Shown here: one piece after another, positions 29,396-37,674 of the stretch
How positions within the stretch are numbered: position 1 is the first letter of the stretch
How the letters are laid out: each line of letters opens with the position of its first letter
Assembly: GCF_004211955.1 (NCBI RefSeq)
Contig: NZ_RHJI01000017.1
Coordinates: forward strand, 124,001-188,000
Reading direction: 5' to 3'
From: Escherichia sp. E1V33
Lineage (GTDB): Bacteria > Pseudomonadota > Gammaproteobacteria > Enterobacterales > Enterobacteriaceae
Length of the DNA: 64,000 nt
Notes under the pieces: model-generated
What the model was told of the DNA's origin: nothing
The model's database searches: none
Seen by the model: the letters and a program-made list of their open reading frames with translations, nothing else
Made by a program: the position numbers and the translations under genes

Positions 29396-30487
29396 ATGCG
29401 TTTTCTGCGTCGGCCAATATCGCTGCGCCAGCGGCTGATATTGACCATCGGGGCCATTTTGTTGGTGTTTGAGCTGATCAGCGTCTTCTGGCTATGGCAT
29501 GAGAGTACCGAGCAGATTCAACTGTTTGAGCAGGCGTTACGCGACAATCGCAACAACGATCGCCACATCATGCGTGAGATCCGCGAAGCGGTTGCCAGTC
29601 TGATTGTCCCCGGCGTGTTTATGGTCAGCCTGACGCTATTTATCTGCTATCAGGCGGTACGGCGCATCACCCGTCCGCTGGCGGAGTTGCAAAAAGAGCT
29701 GGAAGCGCGTACCGCGGACAACTTAACGCCCATTGCTATTCACAGCGCCACCCTCGAAATCGAATCGGTGGTTTCGGCTTTGAACGATCTGGTATCTCGC
29801 CTGACCAGCACGCTGGATAACGAACGGTTGTTTACCGCTGACGTCGCTCACGAACTGCGAACGCCGCTGGCGGGGGTACGTTTGCATCTGGAGTTGCTGG
29901 CGAAAACGCATCACATTGATGTAGCGCCGTTAGTGGCGCGACTTGATCAAATGATGGAGAGCGTCTCCCAGTTGTTACAACTGGCGCGTGCTGGTCAGTC
30001 ATTTTCATCCGGTAATTATCAGCATGTAAAACTGCTGGAAGATGTGATTCTGCCCTCGTATGACGAGTTAAGTACCATGCTCGACCAGCGTCAGCAAACC
30101 TTGCTGTTACCAGAAAGCGCCGCCGACATCACCGTTCAGGGTGATGCAACCCTGCTGCGGATGTTATTGCGAAACCTGGTGGAAAACGCCCACCGTTACA
30201 GCCCACAAGGCAGCAACATTATGATTAAGCTGCAAGAAGATGGCGGTGCGGTAATGGCCGTTGAAGATGAAGGACCGGGTATTGATGAGAGTAAATGCGG
30301 GGAGTTGAGTAAAGCGTTTGTACGTATGGACAGCCGTTATGGCGGGATTGGTCTGGGGTTAAGTATTGTCAGCCGCATTACACAGTTGCATCACGGGCAG
30401 TTTTTCCTGCAAAACCGGGAACAAACTTCCGGCACGCGTGCCTGGGTACGGCTGAAGAAAGATCAGTACGTGGCAAACCAAATATAG
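29396..30487 (+). CDS. basS: Sensor kinase for Fe3+/Al3+ and mild acid
   Basis: BasS (PmrB, 363 residues) is an inner-membrane histidine kinase. It has helices at about 13-34 and 66-86, a short periplasmic loop of about 30 acidic/basic residues that binds metal ions, a HAMP domain about 88-140, phosphoacceptor His152 in DVAHELRTPL, and a C-terminal ATPase with NLVENAHRYSP and GIGLGLSIV. I chose the ATG at 29396 (GAGGAG 14 bases upstream) over an in-frame TTG at 29387; it gives the K-12 length. The 3' end overlaps pmrR on the other strand by 25 bases. Confidence 0.95.
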   Translation: MRFLRRPISLRQRLILTIGAILLVFELISVFWLWHESTEQIQLFEQALRDNRNNDRHIMREIREAVASLIVPGVFMVSLTLFICYQAVRRITRPLAELQKELEARTADNLTPIAIHSATLEIESVVSALNDLVSRLTSTLDNERLFTADVAHELRTPLAGVRLHLELLAKTHHIDVAPLVARLDQMMESVSQLLQLARAGQSFSSGNYQHVKLLEDVILPSYDELSTMLDQRQQTLLLPESAADITVQGDATLLRMLLRNLVENAHRYSPQGSNIMIKLQEDGGAVMAVEDEGPGIDESKCGELSKAFVRMDSRYGGIGLGLSIVSRITQLHHGQFFLQNREQTSGTRAWVRLKKDQYVANQI

Positions 30488-30552
30488 AGAAAGCTGCTGA
30501 CTACCAGCACGCTGAACACAGTAGTTAAACGTTCATAAATATGGTTTTTCAT
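30463..30552 (-). CDS. pmrR: Small membrane peptide inhibiting LpxT
   Basis: PmrR is a 29-residue inner-membrane peptide that binds and inhibits LpxT, which adds a second phosphate to lipid A; this favours EptA-type modification. The minus-strand frame starts MKNHIYERLTTVFS and continues as a single hydrophobic helix to TGA at 30463. GGAGGAGAG 4 bases before the ATG is a strong ribosome binding site. A consensus BasR box lies 45 bases upstream, so it is a member of the BasR regulon encoded antisense to the end of basS. Confidence 0.93.
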   Translation of the reverse strand: MKNHIYERLTTVFSVLVVSSFLYIWFATY

Positions 30553-30556
30553 TGCA

Positions 30557-30582
30557 CTCTCCTCCGTTAACCTGGAGGAGAG
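30557..30582 (-). promoter_or_regulatory. Hairpin enclosing the pmrR ribosome binding site
   Basis: On the minus strand the leader reads CTCTCCTCC (30582-30574), an 8-nt loop, then GGAGGAGAG (30565-30557), a perfect 9-bp stem. The second arm is the Shine-Dalgarno sequence itself, ending 4 bases before the ATG. Translation would need the stem to open. Confidence 0.75.
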
Positions 30583-30596
30583 TATGCGCATCAGAG

Positions 30597-30613
30597 ATTA
30601 AGTGAACCTTAAG
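30597..30613 (-). promoter_or_regulatory. BasR box of pmrR
   Basis: On the minus strand CTTAAG-GTTCA-CTTAAT is a perfect match to YTTAAK-N5-YTTAAK. A -10-like CATACT lies downstream at about 30590-30585. Confidence 0.85.
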
Positions 30614-30626
30614 AGTTCAGTTGCAG

Positions 30627-30652
30627 GCCTGATAAGACAGCGTCGCATCAGG
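30627..30652. repeat. Single REP element
   Basis: GGCCTGATAAGAC...GTCGCATCAGG is the standard E. coli REP sequence, alone, between pmrR and the end of proP. Confidence 0.85.
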
Positions 30653-30666
30653 AAAACCATTTCAGG

Positions 30667-32169
30667 TTACTCATCAATACGCGGATGTTGCTGCACCAGG
30701 CGAGAACGTTTCGCCTGCAAATCGGCAATCTCGTGGTCGATATTCTCGATTTTTTGCTCGATATTATCGTAATGCTCACCGAGAATTTCTTTCGCTTCCT
30801 GCAAATCCGATGCCGCTGGCGTCGCGCCTTTCAATGGACGATTCGCCGTTTCTTTCATGGTCACGCCGGTAATTAAACCAATCACCGCCACCACCATCAG
30901 GTAATAGGCAGGCATCATCAGATTCTGCGAGCTTTCGACCAGCCAGGCCGCCAGTGTTGGCGTCAGACCGGCAATCAGCACCGAAATATTAAATGCCGCC
31001 GCCAGCGCACTGTAACGGATATGCGTCGGGAACATCGCTGGCAGCGTTGAGGCCATAACACCCGTAAAGCAGTTAAGGATCACTGCCAGCATCAACAACC
31101 CGGCGAAAATCAAGCCGATGATATTACTGTTAATCAGGATGAACGCGGGGATCGCCAACGCAAACAGCGCAACACTACCGAGGATCACAAACGGACGACG
31201 GCCAAAACGGTCACTAAGCAGCCCCATCACCGGTTGCACAAACAGCATACCAATCATAATGGCGATAATAATCAGCACTCCGTGGTCTTCGGAGTAGTGC
31301 AGGTTGTGCGACAAATAACTCGGCATATAGGTCAGCAGCATGTAGTAAGTGACGTTGGTGGCAATCACCAGGCCAATACACGTCAACAGACTGCGCCAGT
31401 GTTTAGTGGCAATCTCTTTAAACGAGACTTTCGGACCATCCTGCAAACCTTCTCGGTCGCCCTGCTCCAGTTTCTCAACATGTTGCTGGAAAGCAGGCGT
31501 CTCTTCCAGAGCGTGGCGCAAGTAAAGCCCGATAATCCCTAAAGGCAGAGCGATAAAGAACGGAATACGCCAGCCCCAGTCGAGGAAGTTTTCTTCACCA
31601 ACGATGGTCGAAATTAACACCACCACGCCCGCACCCAGTACAAACCCGGCAATAGAACCGAAATCCAGCCAACTGCCCATAAAGCCGCGTTTACGGTCAG
31701 GGGAGTATTCCGCAACAAATATCGACGCCCCGGTATATTCGCCCCCCACCGAGAATCCTTGCGCCATCTTACAGATCAACAACAGAATCGGTGCCCAAAT
31801 ACCAATAGAGGCGTAGGACGGTATTAAGCCAATACAGAACGTACTGATCGACATAATCACAATGGTGATCGCAAGGATCTTCTGGCGACCATATTTATCG
31901 CCCAACATACCGAAGAAGAGCCCGCCAAGCGGTCGAATCAGAAAGGGAACGGAGAAAGTGGCAAGTGCAGCAACCATCTGCACGCTGGGGTCAGCCCCCG
32001 GGAAAAAGACTTTACCTAATGCGTAGGCAACAAAACCATAAACACCAAAATCGAACCATTCCATCGCATTACCCAGCGATGCTGCGGTAATGGCTTTGCG
32101 CAGTTTACCGTCATCAATAATAGTGACATCACGAAGGGTAATCGGTTTTACTTTTTTCCTTTTCAGCAT
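30667..32169 (-). CDS. proP: Proton/osmoprotectant symporter and osmosensor
   Basis: ProP (500 residues) takes up proline, glycine betaine and ectoine by proton symport when osmolality rises. It is a major facilitator protein with 12 helices and the typical DKYGRQK motif between helices 2 and 3. The C-terminal tail (about 455-500) forms an alpha-helical coiled coil with heptads (EQKIENIDHEIADLQAK...) that tunes the osmotic set point. The start at 32169 (MLKRKK) is used because it gives the known length; the frame could open at 32202. Confidence 0.97.
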   Translation of the reverse strand: MLKRKKVKPITLRDVTIIDDGKLRKAITAASLGNAMEWFDFGVYGFVAYALGKVFFPGADPSVQMVAALATFSVPFLIRPLGGLFFGMLGDKYGRQKILAITIVIMSISTFCIGLIPSYASIGIWAPILLLICKMAQGFSVGGEYTGASIFVAEYSPDRKRGFMGSWLDFGSIAGFVLGAGVVVLISTIVGEENFLDWGWRIPFFIALPLGIIGLYLRHALEETPAFQQHVEKLEQGDREGLQDGPKVSFKEIATKHWRSLLTCIGLVIATNVTYYMLLTYMPSYLSHNLHYSEDHGVLIIIAIMIGMLFVQPVMGLLSDRFGRRPFVILGSVALFALAIPAFILINSNIIGLIFAGLLMLAVILNCFTGVMASTLPAMFPTHIRYSALAAAFNISVLIAGLTPTLAAWLVESSQNLMMPAYYLMVVAVIGLITGVTMKETANRPLKGATPAASDLQEAKEILGEHYDNIEQKIENIDHEIADLQAKRSRLVQQHPRIDE

Positions 32170-32376
32170 AGCTTTCCTCGCAGAGTAAGCCCATTTCCGC
32201 ACACGTCAGGCAAATGGCGTGGCGCCCGCAAAAGGGAAGCGGGAATTGCAGGGTGCAATCTCTGTAACAAGCGTAGCGGGTTTACTTACACGTTCCGATT
32301 AAGAATTGTACAACCAAACCAGTTGACGCCTGAATTGGGCAGTTAATGACCTTTTTACCCTACCAGCGTTTAAATT

Positions 32377-32392
32377 TGTGATCAACTTCACA
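32377..32392 (-). promoter_or_regulatory. CRP site upstream of proP
   Basis: TGTGA-TCAACT-TCACA is a perfect CRP half-site pair, 208 bases before the proP start. The E. coli proP P1 promoter is known to be repressed by CRP, with a Fis- and RpoS-dependent P2 closer to the gene. The site lies close to the 3' end of yjcZ. Confidence 0.85.
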
Positions 32393-32431
32393 CATGGATT
32401 TCGTTAAACACCCACTAACGTAACCAATTAT

Positions 32432-33310
32432 TTACACATGGTTTACAGAGAGGATTTCCTCGACCATTGCATCCACCAGACGTTGCGCTGAACAGAGTCG
32501 TGGCATCCCCACCGCGACAGTTTGCCAGCGTTGGGTCACCGACCAACAAACGGGCTGTTTATCTGCATCGGACCACTTACCCAACCAACCTAAAAAGTCA
32601 GCATGTTCCTCACCGCTTAGAGCTGTAGGTGATGTGAACCACTGGTGATAATAATGACGAGTAGTCGGTGCCGCGTTGATACTTTCAGCCAGATATTGCG
32701 TCGCTTTCACGCGCAAATCATCAAGCAACAACGCTGCCGCTTGCGGACTTCCCAGACGGCAGGCATCGCCGAACGCCCCCCAGCGCAGTTCTTCCAGAAC
32801 GATGAAACAACGTCCAGGCAGCGACCAACTGTCATACGCACCGGCGCGCCAGCGAGTAAGAATTTGCTCGCTCTGTTCGCCGGCCTGCACCAGTAACCCT
32901 CGTTGCGTTAACGCTTTTTCCTTCCAGTGACAACGAGCTGAAAACCACTCATATAAAGCGGTAATTTGCTGCGGGAGTTCCGGGAAAGCGGATTGTGGGC
33001 GGAGATCCCTTTTTTGCAGTAACGCCAGATACTGTGCGATCTGTGTCAACGCCAGATGACCGGGATCAAGCATGGCCGCCAGTTTTTCCACCAATGCCAG
33101 GCGCAGACTAAGCGGCGCGTTTAACATTCCGGCATTCGCCCACGTCTGAAGCTGTGTGCGAGCAAGGATCTCCTGCATCAGCCGTTCGCGAAACTGCTGC
33201 TGATGGGCTTGCGGATGGCGGGTATCATCGCCCAGCGCCAAATCCACTAAAAAGCGGGAATGAACCGACTCCAGTACGCGACCGGGGCCGTCCAGTAACG
33301 TCTTTGTCAA
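32432..33310 (-). CDS. yjcZ: YjcZ family protein, partner gene of crfC
   Basis: YjcZ (292 residues) has no established biochemical function; it has been reported from multicopy screens to affect motility in K-12. The sequence is soluble, Leu/Ala/Gln-rich and rich in predicted helices, with no membrane segment and many tryptophans in the C-terminal half. It overlaps the stop of crfC by 4 bases and is translated from the same mRNA, suggesting a role linked to the dynamin-like CrfC. Confidence 0.93.
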   Translation of the reverse strand: MTKTLLDGPGRVLESVHSRFLVDLALGDDTRHPQAHQQQFRERLMQEILARTQLQTWANAGMLNAPLSLRLALVEKLAAMLDPGHLALTQIAQYLALLQKRDLRPQSAFPELPQQITALYEWFSARCHWKEKALTQRGLLVQAGEQSEQILTRWRAGAYDSWSLPGRCFIVLEELRWGAFGDACRLGSPQAAALLLDDLRVKATQYLAESINAAPTTRHYYHQWFTSPTALSGEEHADFLGWLGKWSDADKQPVCWSVTQRWQTVAVGMPRLCSAQRLVDAMVEEILSVNHV

Positions 33311-35535
33311 TACTGTTCTGCCGTGAAAAGAGTTTGAATATCATCGCGTAACAACTGAGAGTCCGTATAAATCCAGCCGTGCGTTGTTGCAGTCTGCTGC
33401 AATTGCTGCTGCATTATTTTCACCACGGATTCATTTTGCTGTCGCAAAGCCAGACTTTCGCGTAAACGCGTGTGTAATTCCGTCAAACATACAGCGAAAT
33501 CAGCGAAAAATGTGCTCATTCCTTCCGTGACAGAATCATCGACCTGAACCGCTAAAACTTTAGCCATTTGTTGGCAATAGAGGTCAATTTCTGCGGTTAA
33601 CGTACGTTGTAGCACACTGTAATCAACGGTCTTCGTCGGGGATTTCTCACTACTCCGTCCCCAGTCTGGTTGATTCAACCAGCGCGAGAAAGTCTCACGT
33701 ACAACACCTAAACGGGTGACCTGCTCATCTGGTATTTCCTGGAGTGATATTGCATCGCTGAATAGCTGACGAGTATTGAAGTGGGGAACCACACTGCGAA
33801 AAACAGGAAACTCAAATCCAGGGCGAAATCCAGACTCACTCAATGCCAGTTTAATCCGTTGCTCAATGGGACGAATAACATCGGTTAGTACCCGGCAAAG
33901 GGTTGATTCCAGTTCAGCAAAACGCAGCGTGAAATCCCGGCTGATTTGGGTCTGCGCCGTCTGTAACAGTGTCTCGCAGCGAGTACGAATCTCGCTTAAT
34001 GGCCACGAATCATGTTGAAACAGCGCGGCTAACTGGGCATTCACCTCATCTTGCTGCTGACGCAAAAAGTCGTTGGCTGATGCCAGGGCCAGCTCAATTT
34101 CATGTTGAACCTCACCGCTCACCTGTGCCTGATTGAGTTGCAATAGCTGCAAATTGTCTTCGAGTTGGTGGATATTTTGCCGCAATTGTTCGCAGGCGAC
34201 AGTCAGGCCGTGGGCGCGAAAATCAAGGTACTCCCGCGCCTGCTGAGCGTAATTCAACAATTTATGCGAGGCAGAACGCAGAGCGTACAACGACGCGTTA
34301 GCATACGCGGCATGAAGCAACGCCTGCACCGGCTGTTCGAATAACGAGTCTTCCCACAATTGCTCAACTGCATGGCGAATATGGTCGATATCCTCCAGAT
34401 CCGCGTTACGCCAGCGCCTGCCGAGCGCCGCATGGGCAAAATCCTCCACCCAGCGTTGCTGTTGAGGGTCCGGCAGTCTGCCGCTGTTAGCTAACTCATG
34501 GCGAGCCCGATTCGCCAGATAGCCCCACATCGACGATACCGGAAATATCTGCCCTGGCGTAACGCAGCCTTTCATCAACGTCCCGGAAATCAGCGCCCGC
34601 ACCTGTTCGGCATCGTCGCTGTTACGATCCTGCTGATCAAATTTATTGACCAATACATACAGCGGCACCGACTTGCCGACGGCCATAACCGCCGCGCGCA
34701 CCTCTTCATCGGAGATCGATTTCAGTTGCGTATAATCCATCACTACCAGCACCGCAGAAGCGCGCGCCAGCTGCTCATTAAGCATTTTTTGCAGATGTGG
34801 TTGCCCGGCTTCGTTTGGCCCGGGAGTATCCAGTAATGTTAACTGCCCCGGATAACTTTCCAGCCCCGCCAGATGGACGAACTCCACTTCAATCACCGGG
34901 ATATGTTCAATGGCGGCGTAAGCAGAAAAAGGAAAATCGACGTCCAGCGCTTTCGCCAGGCGCACCAAATCATTCAAACTTTTCAGACAATGAAAAATAG
35001 GCTGGGCGCCCAGGTAATATTTTTCGAAAGCGACACCATTTTCGATCCGCTGCATAAGTGCACGCATATCTTTATCTATTTCCAGCAGATCGGTCAGATG
35101 CTTAATATCGTAATCACGCAGGCGCTGTTGTAATTGTTGGATTAAACGGTCAATTGGCGTGACATGCGAAAAATGCAGCACCGGTTCTTTTTGCCCCGGC
35201 GTATGGCGAATAAGCGTTGGCAGCGCAGTCATAGGGCGATTGCGATTAGGAAGAACTTCAGTGCCAACAATGGCATTAATGGTAGTTGATTTCCCTGCTT
35301 TCATAGTGCCGACAATCGCCAGCACCATTTCGAGACGGGAAATTTTACGCAGCTCATTATTCAGCATCGCGTGACGCTCGACGATATTATGCTGACTCCA
35401 GGGTAAAGTCAGAGGCGGTGCCTCTTCTCCAGGTACAGTGAGAGGCATTTTTTCCAGTAACTGCAACTGTTGTCGGGAAAGCAGTAACAGGCGTTCTGCC
35501 TCCTGACTTAACTCATATATTGTCTGTGTGCACAT
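33307..35535 (-). CDS. crfC: Dynamin-like GTPase, clamp-binding CrfC
   Basis: CrfC (YjdA, 742 residues) is a dynamin-like GTPase that binds the DNA polymerase clamp and helps sister chromosome separation. The G domain covers about residues 65-400: P loop GTMKAGKSTT (76-85), switch motif LLDTPGPNEAG, and VNKFDQQ as NKxD. The remainder is long helical, coiled-coil-like stalk sequence. A good site (AAGGAAGAA) precedes the ATG at 35535. Divergent from yjdM. Confidence 0.96.
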   Translation of the reverse strand: MCTQTIYELSQEAERLLLLSRQQLQLLEKMPLTVPGEEAPPLTLPWSQHNIVERHAMLNNELRKISRLEMVLAIVGTMKAGKSTTINAIVGTEVLPNRNRPMTALPTLIRHTPGQKEPVLHFSHVTPIDRLIQQLQQRLRDYDIKHLTDLLEIDKDMRALMQRIENGVAFEKYYLGAQPIFHCLKSLNDLVRLAKALDVDFPFSAYAAIEHIPVIEVEFVHLAGLESYPGQLTLLDTPGPNEAGQPHLQKMLNEQLARASAVLVVMDYTQLKSISDEEVRAAVMAVGKSVPLYVLVNKFDQQDRNSDDAEQVRALISGTLMKGCVTPGQIFPVSSMWGYLANRARHELANSGRLPDPQQQRWVEDFAHAALGRRWRNADLEDIDHIRHAVEQLWEDSLFEQPVQALLHAAYANASLYALRSASHKLLNYAQQAREYLDFRAHGLTVACEQLRQNIHQLEDNLQLLQLNQAQVSGEVQHEIELALASANDFLRQQQDEVNAQLAALFQHDSWPLSEIRTRCETLLQTAQTQISRDFTLRFAELESTLCRVLTDVIRPIEQRIKLALSESGFRPGFEFPVFRSVVPHFNTRQLFSDAISLQEIPDEQVTRLGVVRETFSRWLNQPDWGRSSEKSPTKTVDYSVLQRTLTAEIDLYCQQMAKVLAVQVDDSVTEGMSTFFADFAVCLTELHTRLRESLALRQQNESVVKIMQQQLQQTATTHGWIYTDSQLLRDDIQTLFTAEQY

Positions 35536-35835
35536 GGAAAGTTCTTCCTTAAAGCAAATTTTATTACTTTTATTTAGCCAGATCGTTTTTTAGTTCTGTT
35601 TTCGGCTTTTATAATTACTACGGGAAATAATTTATATTTAATTTGTTGTTTTTATTAGAATGACGAAGCCTCTTCCGACACGTTTAAACGTCAGAAAGAT
35701 AAAAAACAATTAAATAAAAAAAGAACAAGAATAAAGTTAACCTTATCTCAAATAATAAACTGAGGCAAAAATATTATTTTCTTTTTGACTTCTCTTTCAA
35801 ATGAAAACGATCGTCGTCTAAAATCAGCAGTACCC
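35536..35835. other. AT-rich crfC-yjdM intergenic DNA
   Basis: About 300 bases with low GC and runs of A/T. It should contain the crfC promoter. I see no gene or repeat here. Confidence 0.55.
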
Positions 35836-35864
35836 CCGACAAACTCAGGGATTTTGTGTATAAT
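35836..35864 (+). promoter_or_regulatory. Probable yjdM promoter
   Basis: CCGACA (35836-35841), 17 bases, and a perfect TATAAT (35859-35864), 68 bases before the yjdM start codon. Confidence 0.65.
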
Positions 35865-35876
35865 TGCGGCCTTTTT

Positions 35877-35895
35877 CGGCAATCTGCCGTTTTTT
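35877..35895 (+). terminator. Small terminator-like hairpin in yjdM leader
   Basis: CGGCA (35877-35881), 3-nt loop, TGCCG (35885-35889), then six T residues, lying between the likely promoter and the yjdM start. The stem is short (5 bp), so any termination would be weak or conditional. Confidence 0.4.
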
Positions 35896-35931
35896 GGCGC
35901 TTTTGCCCCGCTGACTTTTGAGGAAATCCAC

Positions 35932-36267
35932 ATGTCATTACCACACTGCCCAAAATGCAACTCCGAATACACTTACGAAGATAACGGCATGTACATCTGC
36001 CCGGAATGCGCCTACGAATGGAACGACGCAGAACCTGCACAGGAAAGTGACGAGCTGATCGTTAAAGATGCTAACGGCAACCTGCTGGCTGACGGCGACA
36101 GCGTTACCATCATTAAAGATCTGAAGGTGAAGGGTAGCTCTTCGATGCTGAAGATCGGTACCAAAGTGAAAAACATCCGTCTGGTTGAAGGCGACCATAA
36201 CATCGACTGCAAAATCGACGGTTTTGGTCCGATGAAACTGAAATCTGAGTTCGTTAAAAAGAACTGA
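35932..36267 (+). CDS. yjdM: YjdM (PhnA) zinc-ribbon protein
   Basis: YjdM (111 residues), formerly PhnA. Its N terminus holds a zinc ribbon with two CxxC pairs (CPKC at 6-9 and CPEC at 23-26). The remaining residues form a small beta-barrel-like domain. Despite the old name the E. coli protein is not a phosphonoacetate hydrolase, and its role is unknown. The ATG at 35932 follows TGAGGAAAT; the frame is open further upstream but without a site. It is followed by BIME repeats and yjdN. Confidence 0.95.
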
Positions 36268-36280
36268 TTGTATTGTGATC

Positions 36281-36463
36281 GGTAGGCGGGATAAGGCGTT
36301 TACGCCGCATCCGGCAACGGTGCCAGATGCCTGATGCGACGCTTACGCGTCTTATCAGGCCTACAAATTCTCGCGCCATCCGTAGGCCGGATAAGGCGCT
36401 CGCGCCGCATCCGGCAACGGTGCCAAATGCCTGATGCGACGCTTGACGCGTCTTATCAGGCCT
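36281..36463. repeat. Two BIME units (four REP sequences)
   Basis: Two units with a period of 100 bases (GTAGGC at 36282 and 36382). Each has two inverted REP sequences: GGCGGGATAAGGCG or GGCCGGATAAGGCG, and the reverse form GCCTGATGCGACGC...CTTATCAGGCC. They fill most of the yjdM-yjdN gap. Confidence 0.92.
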
Positions 36464-36526
36464 CCCCCTCACCTGTACAAATTTCGAACTACACTTAACA
36501 GGCTTCTCTTAACTGAGGTCACCATC

Positions 36527-36961
36527 ATGCCGTTAAGTCCCTACATCTCTTTTGCCGGTAACTGTTCCGACGCGATTGCTTATTATCAACGCACATTGGG
36601 CGCGGAACTGCTCTATAAAATCAGCTTTGGTGAAATGCCGAAATCAGCGCAGGAAAGCGCCGAAGGCTGCCCTTCTGGTATGCAATTTCCCGATACTGCC
36701 ATCGCCCATGCTAACGTGCGCATTGCTGGTAGCGATATCATGATGAGCGATGCCATACCATCAGGAAAAGCCAGCTACTCCGGCTTTACGTTGGTGCTCG
36801 ATTCGCAACAGGTCGAAGAAGGAAAACAGTGGTTTGATAACCTTGCCGCCAACGGAAAAATCGAAATGGACTGGCAGGAAACCTTCTGGGCGCATGGCTT
36901 CGGCAAAGTCACCGATAAATTTGGCGTGCCGTGGATGATTAATGTCGTCAAACAACAATGA
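36527..36961 (+). CDS. yjdN: YjdN (PhnB), glyoxalase-fold protein
   Basis: YjdN (PhnB) is a VOC/glyoxalase-superfamily protein with the beta-alpha-beta-beta-beta repeats typical of 3-demethylubiquinone-methyltransferase-like members (MPLSPYISFAGNCSDAIAYY). Function unknown. It has 144 residues here. I remember 147 in K-12, ending VVKQQPTQ; here the reading stops after VVKQQ because the following bases come from the end of phnN. The change affects only the last residues and the protein is probably intact in function. Confidence 0.9.
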   Translation: MPLSPYISFAGNCSDAIAYYQRTLGAELLYKISFGEMPKSAQESAEGCPSGMQFPDTAIAHANVRIAGSDIMMSDAIPSGKASYSGFTLVLDSQQVEEGKQWFDNLAANGKIEMDWQETFWAHGFGKVTDKFGVPWMINVVKQQ

Positions 36962-37020
36962 CAGCAGCCTGCGCCCACTGACGCTGATTCATCCGAAGGA
37001 TAAACACCATGCCTGCATGC
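36957..37020 (+). pseudogene. phnN: Scrap of phnN 3' end at a deletion junction
   Basis: In the frame starting at 36957 the DNA reads [20 protein letters not shown]. This resembles the C terminus of K-12 PhnN (ribose 1,5-bisphosphokinase; ...NDGSLRQ...LLTLIHQKEKHHAC as I remember it), with a few residues missing in the middle. It overlaps the yjdN stop and the phnO start. I read it as what remains after deletion of phnC through most of phnN. Confidence 0.65.
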
Positions 37021-37443
37021 GAGCTTCGCCCGGCCACGCAGTACGACACCGATGCGGTTTACGCGCTGATTTGTGAGCTAAAACAGGCGGAGATTGACCA
37101 CCACGCCTTTCGCGTGGGCTTTAACGCCAACCTGCGCGACCCGAATATGCGCTACCATCTGGCGCTGCTGGATGGCGAAGTTGTCGGCATGATCGGCCTG
37201 CATTTGCAGTTTCATCTGCATCATGTCAACTGGATTGGCGAAATCCAGGAGCTGGTGGTGATGCCACAGGCACGTGGTTTGAACGTTGGTAGCAAGTTGC
37301 TGGCGTGGGCGGAAGAAGAAGCCCGCCAGGCCGGGGCCGAAATGACCGAGCTTTCTACCAACGTGAAACGCCACGACGCGCACCGGTTTTATCTGCGCGA
37401 AGGCTACGAGCAGAGCCATTTCCGCTTCACTAAGGTGCTGTAA
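37009..37443 (+). CDS. phnO: Aminoalkylphosphonate N-acetyltransferase
   Basis: PhnO (144 residues, full length) is a GNAT enzyme that acetylates aminoalkylphosphonates, normally a side step of the C-P lyase pathway that also detoxifies (S)-1-aminoethylphosphonate. The acetyl-CoA loop [22 protein letters not shown] lies at about residues 84-105. A GAAGGA site precedes the ATG. In K-12 it is the 13th of 14 phn genes; here it directly follows yjdN, since phnC-phnN are gone. It has presumably been kept for detoxification or lost its Pho promoter. Confidence 0.93.
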   Translation: MPACELRPATQYDTDAVYALICELKQAEIDHHAFRVGFNANLRDPNMRYHLALLDGEVVGMIGLHLQFHLHHVNWIGEIQELVVMPQARGLNVGSKLLAWAEEEARQAGAEMTELSTNVKRHDAHRFYLREGYEQSHFRFTKVL

Positions 37444-37444
37444 C

Positions 37445-37480
37445 ATGAGCCTCCCGGCGGCGCACGGCCGGGGATGGCGT
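37445..37480 (+). pseudogene. phnP: Start-codon scrap of phnP
   Basis: Just after the phnO stop, ATGAGCCTC is followed by GGCGGCGCACGGC, which resembles the first codons of phnP (MSL...GGAQG...) with bases missing. The similarity ends within 40 bases. The rest of phnP (about 250 codons in K-12) is absent. Confidence 0.5.
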
Positions 37481-37502
37481 GATGGAGTTGGCCATCTGCG
37501 CG

Positions 37503-37656
37503 CTGCCCCTCTCCCCATTGGGGCGAGGGAGAAAACCAGCGCATACTTTAATATCGAGCACAATCGATCCCAACCAGACATTCGGTTCTGAACTTAAACT
37601 CTGGCACAATCGGTCCCCTCGCCCCTCTGGGGAGAGGGTTAGGGTGAGGGGCAGTG
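37503..37656. repeat. 154-base element with GC-rich inverted ends
   Basis: The left end CTGCCCCTCTCCCC...GGGGCGAGGG (37503-37530) and the right end CCCCTCGCCCC...GAGGGGCAGTG (37615-37655) are inverted relatives of one another, and each forms its own hairpin. The right arm reads on the minus strand as the CCCTCACCCTAACCCTCTCCCC motif common in enterobacterial intergenic regions. The centre has no coding sequence. Confidence 0.65.
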
Positions 37657-37674
37657 CCAGTACCCGAGCCTACA

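Noticed and set aside
37445..37593. Small protein read from the phnP start scrap (about 49 codons)
   Set aside because: It passes from phnP-like bases into the GC-rich repeat and random sequence; I see no sign of a functional product.
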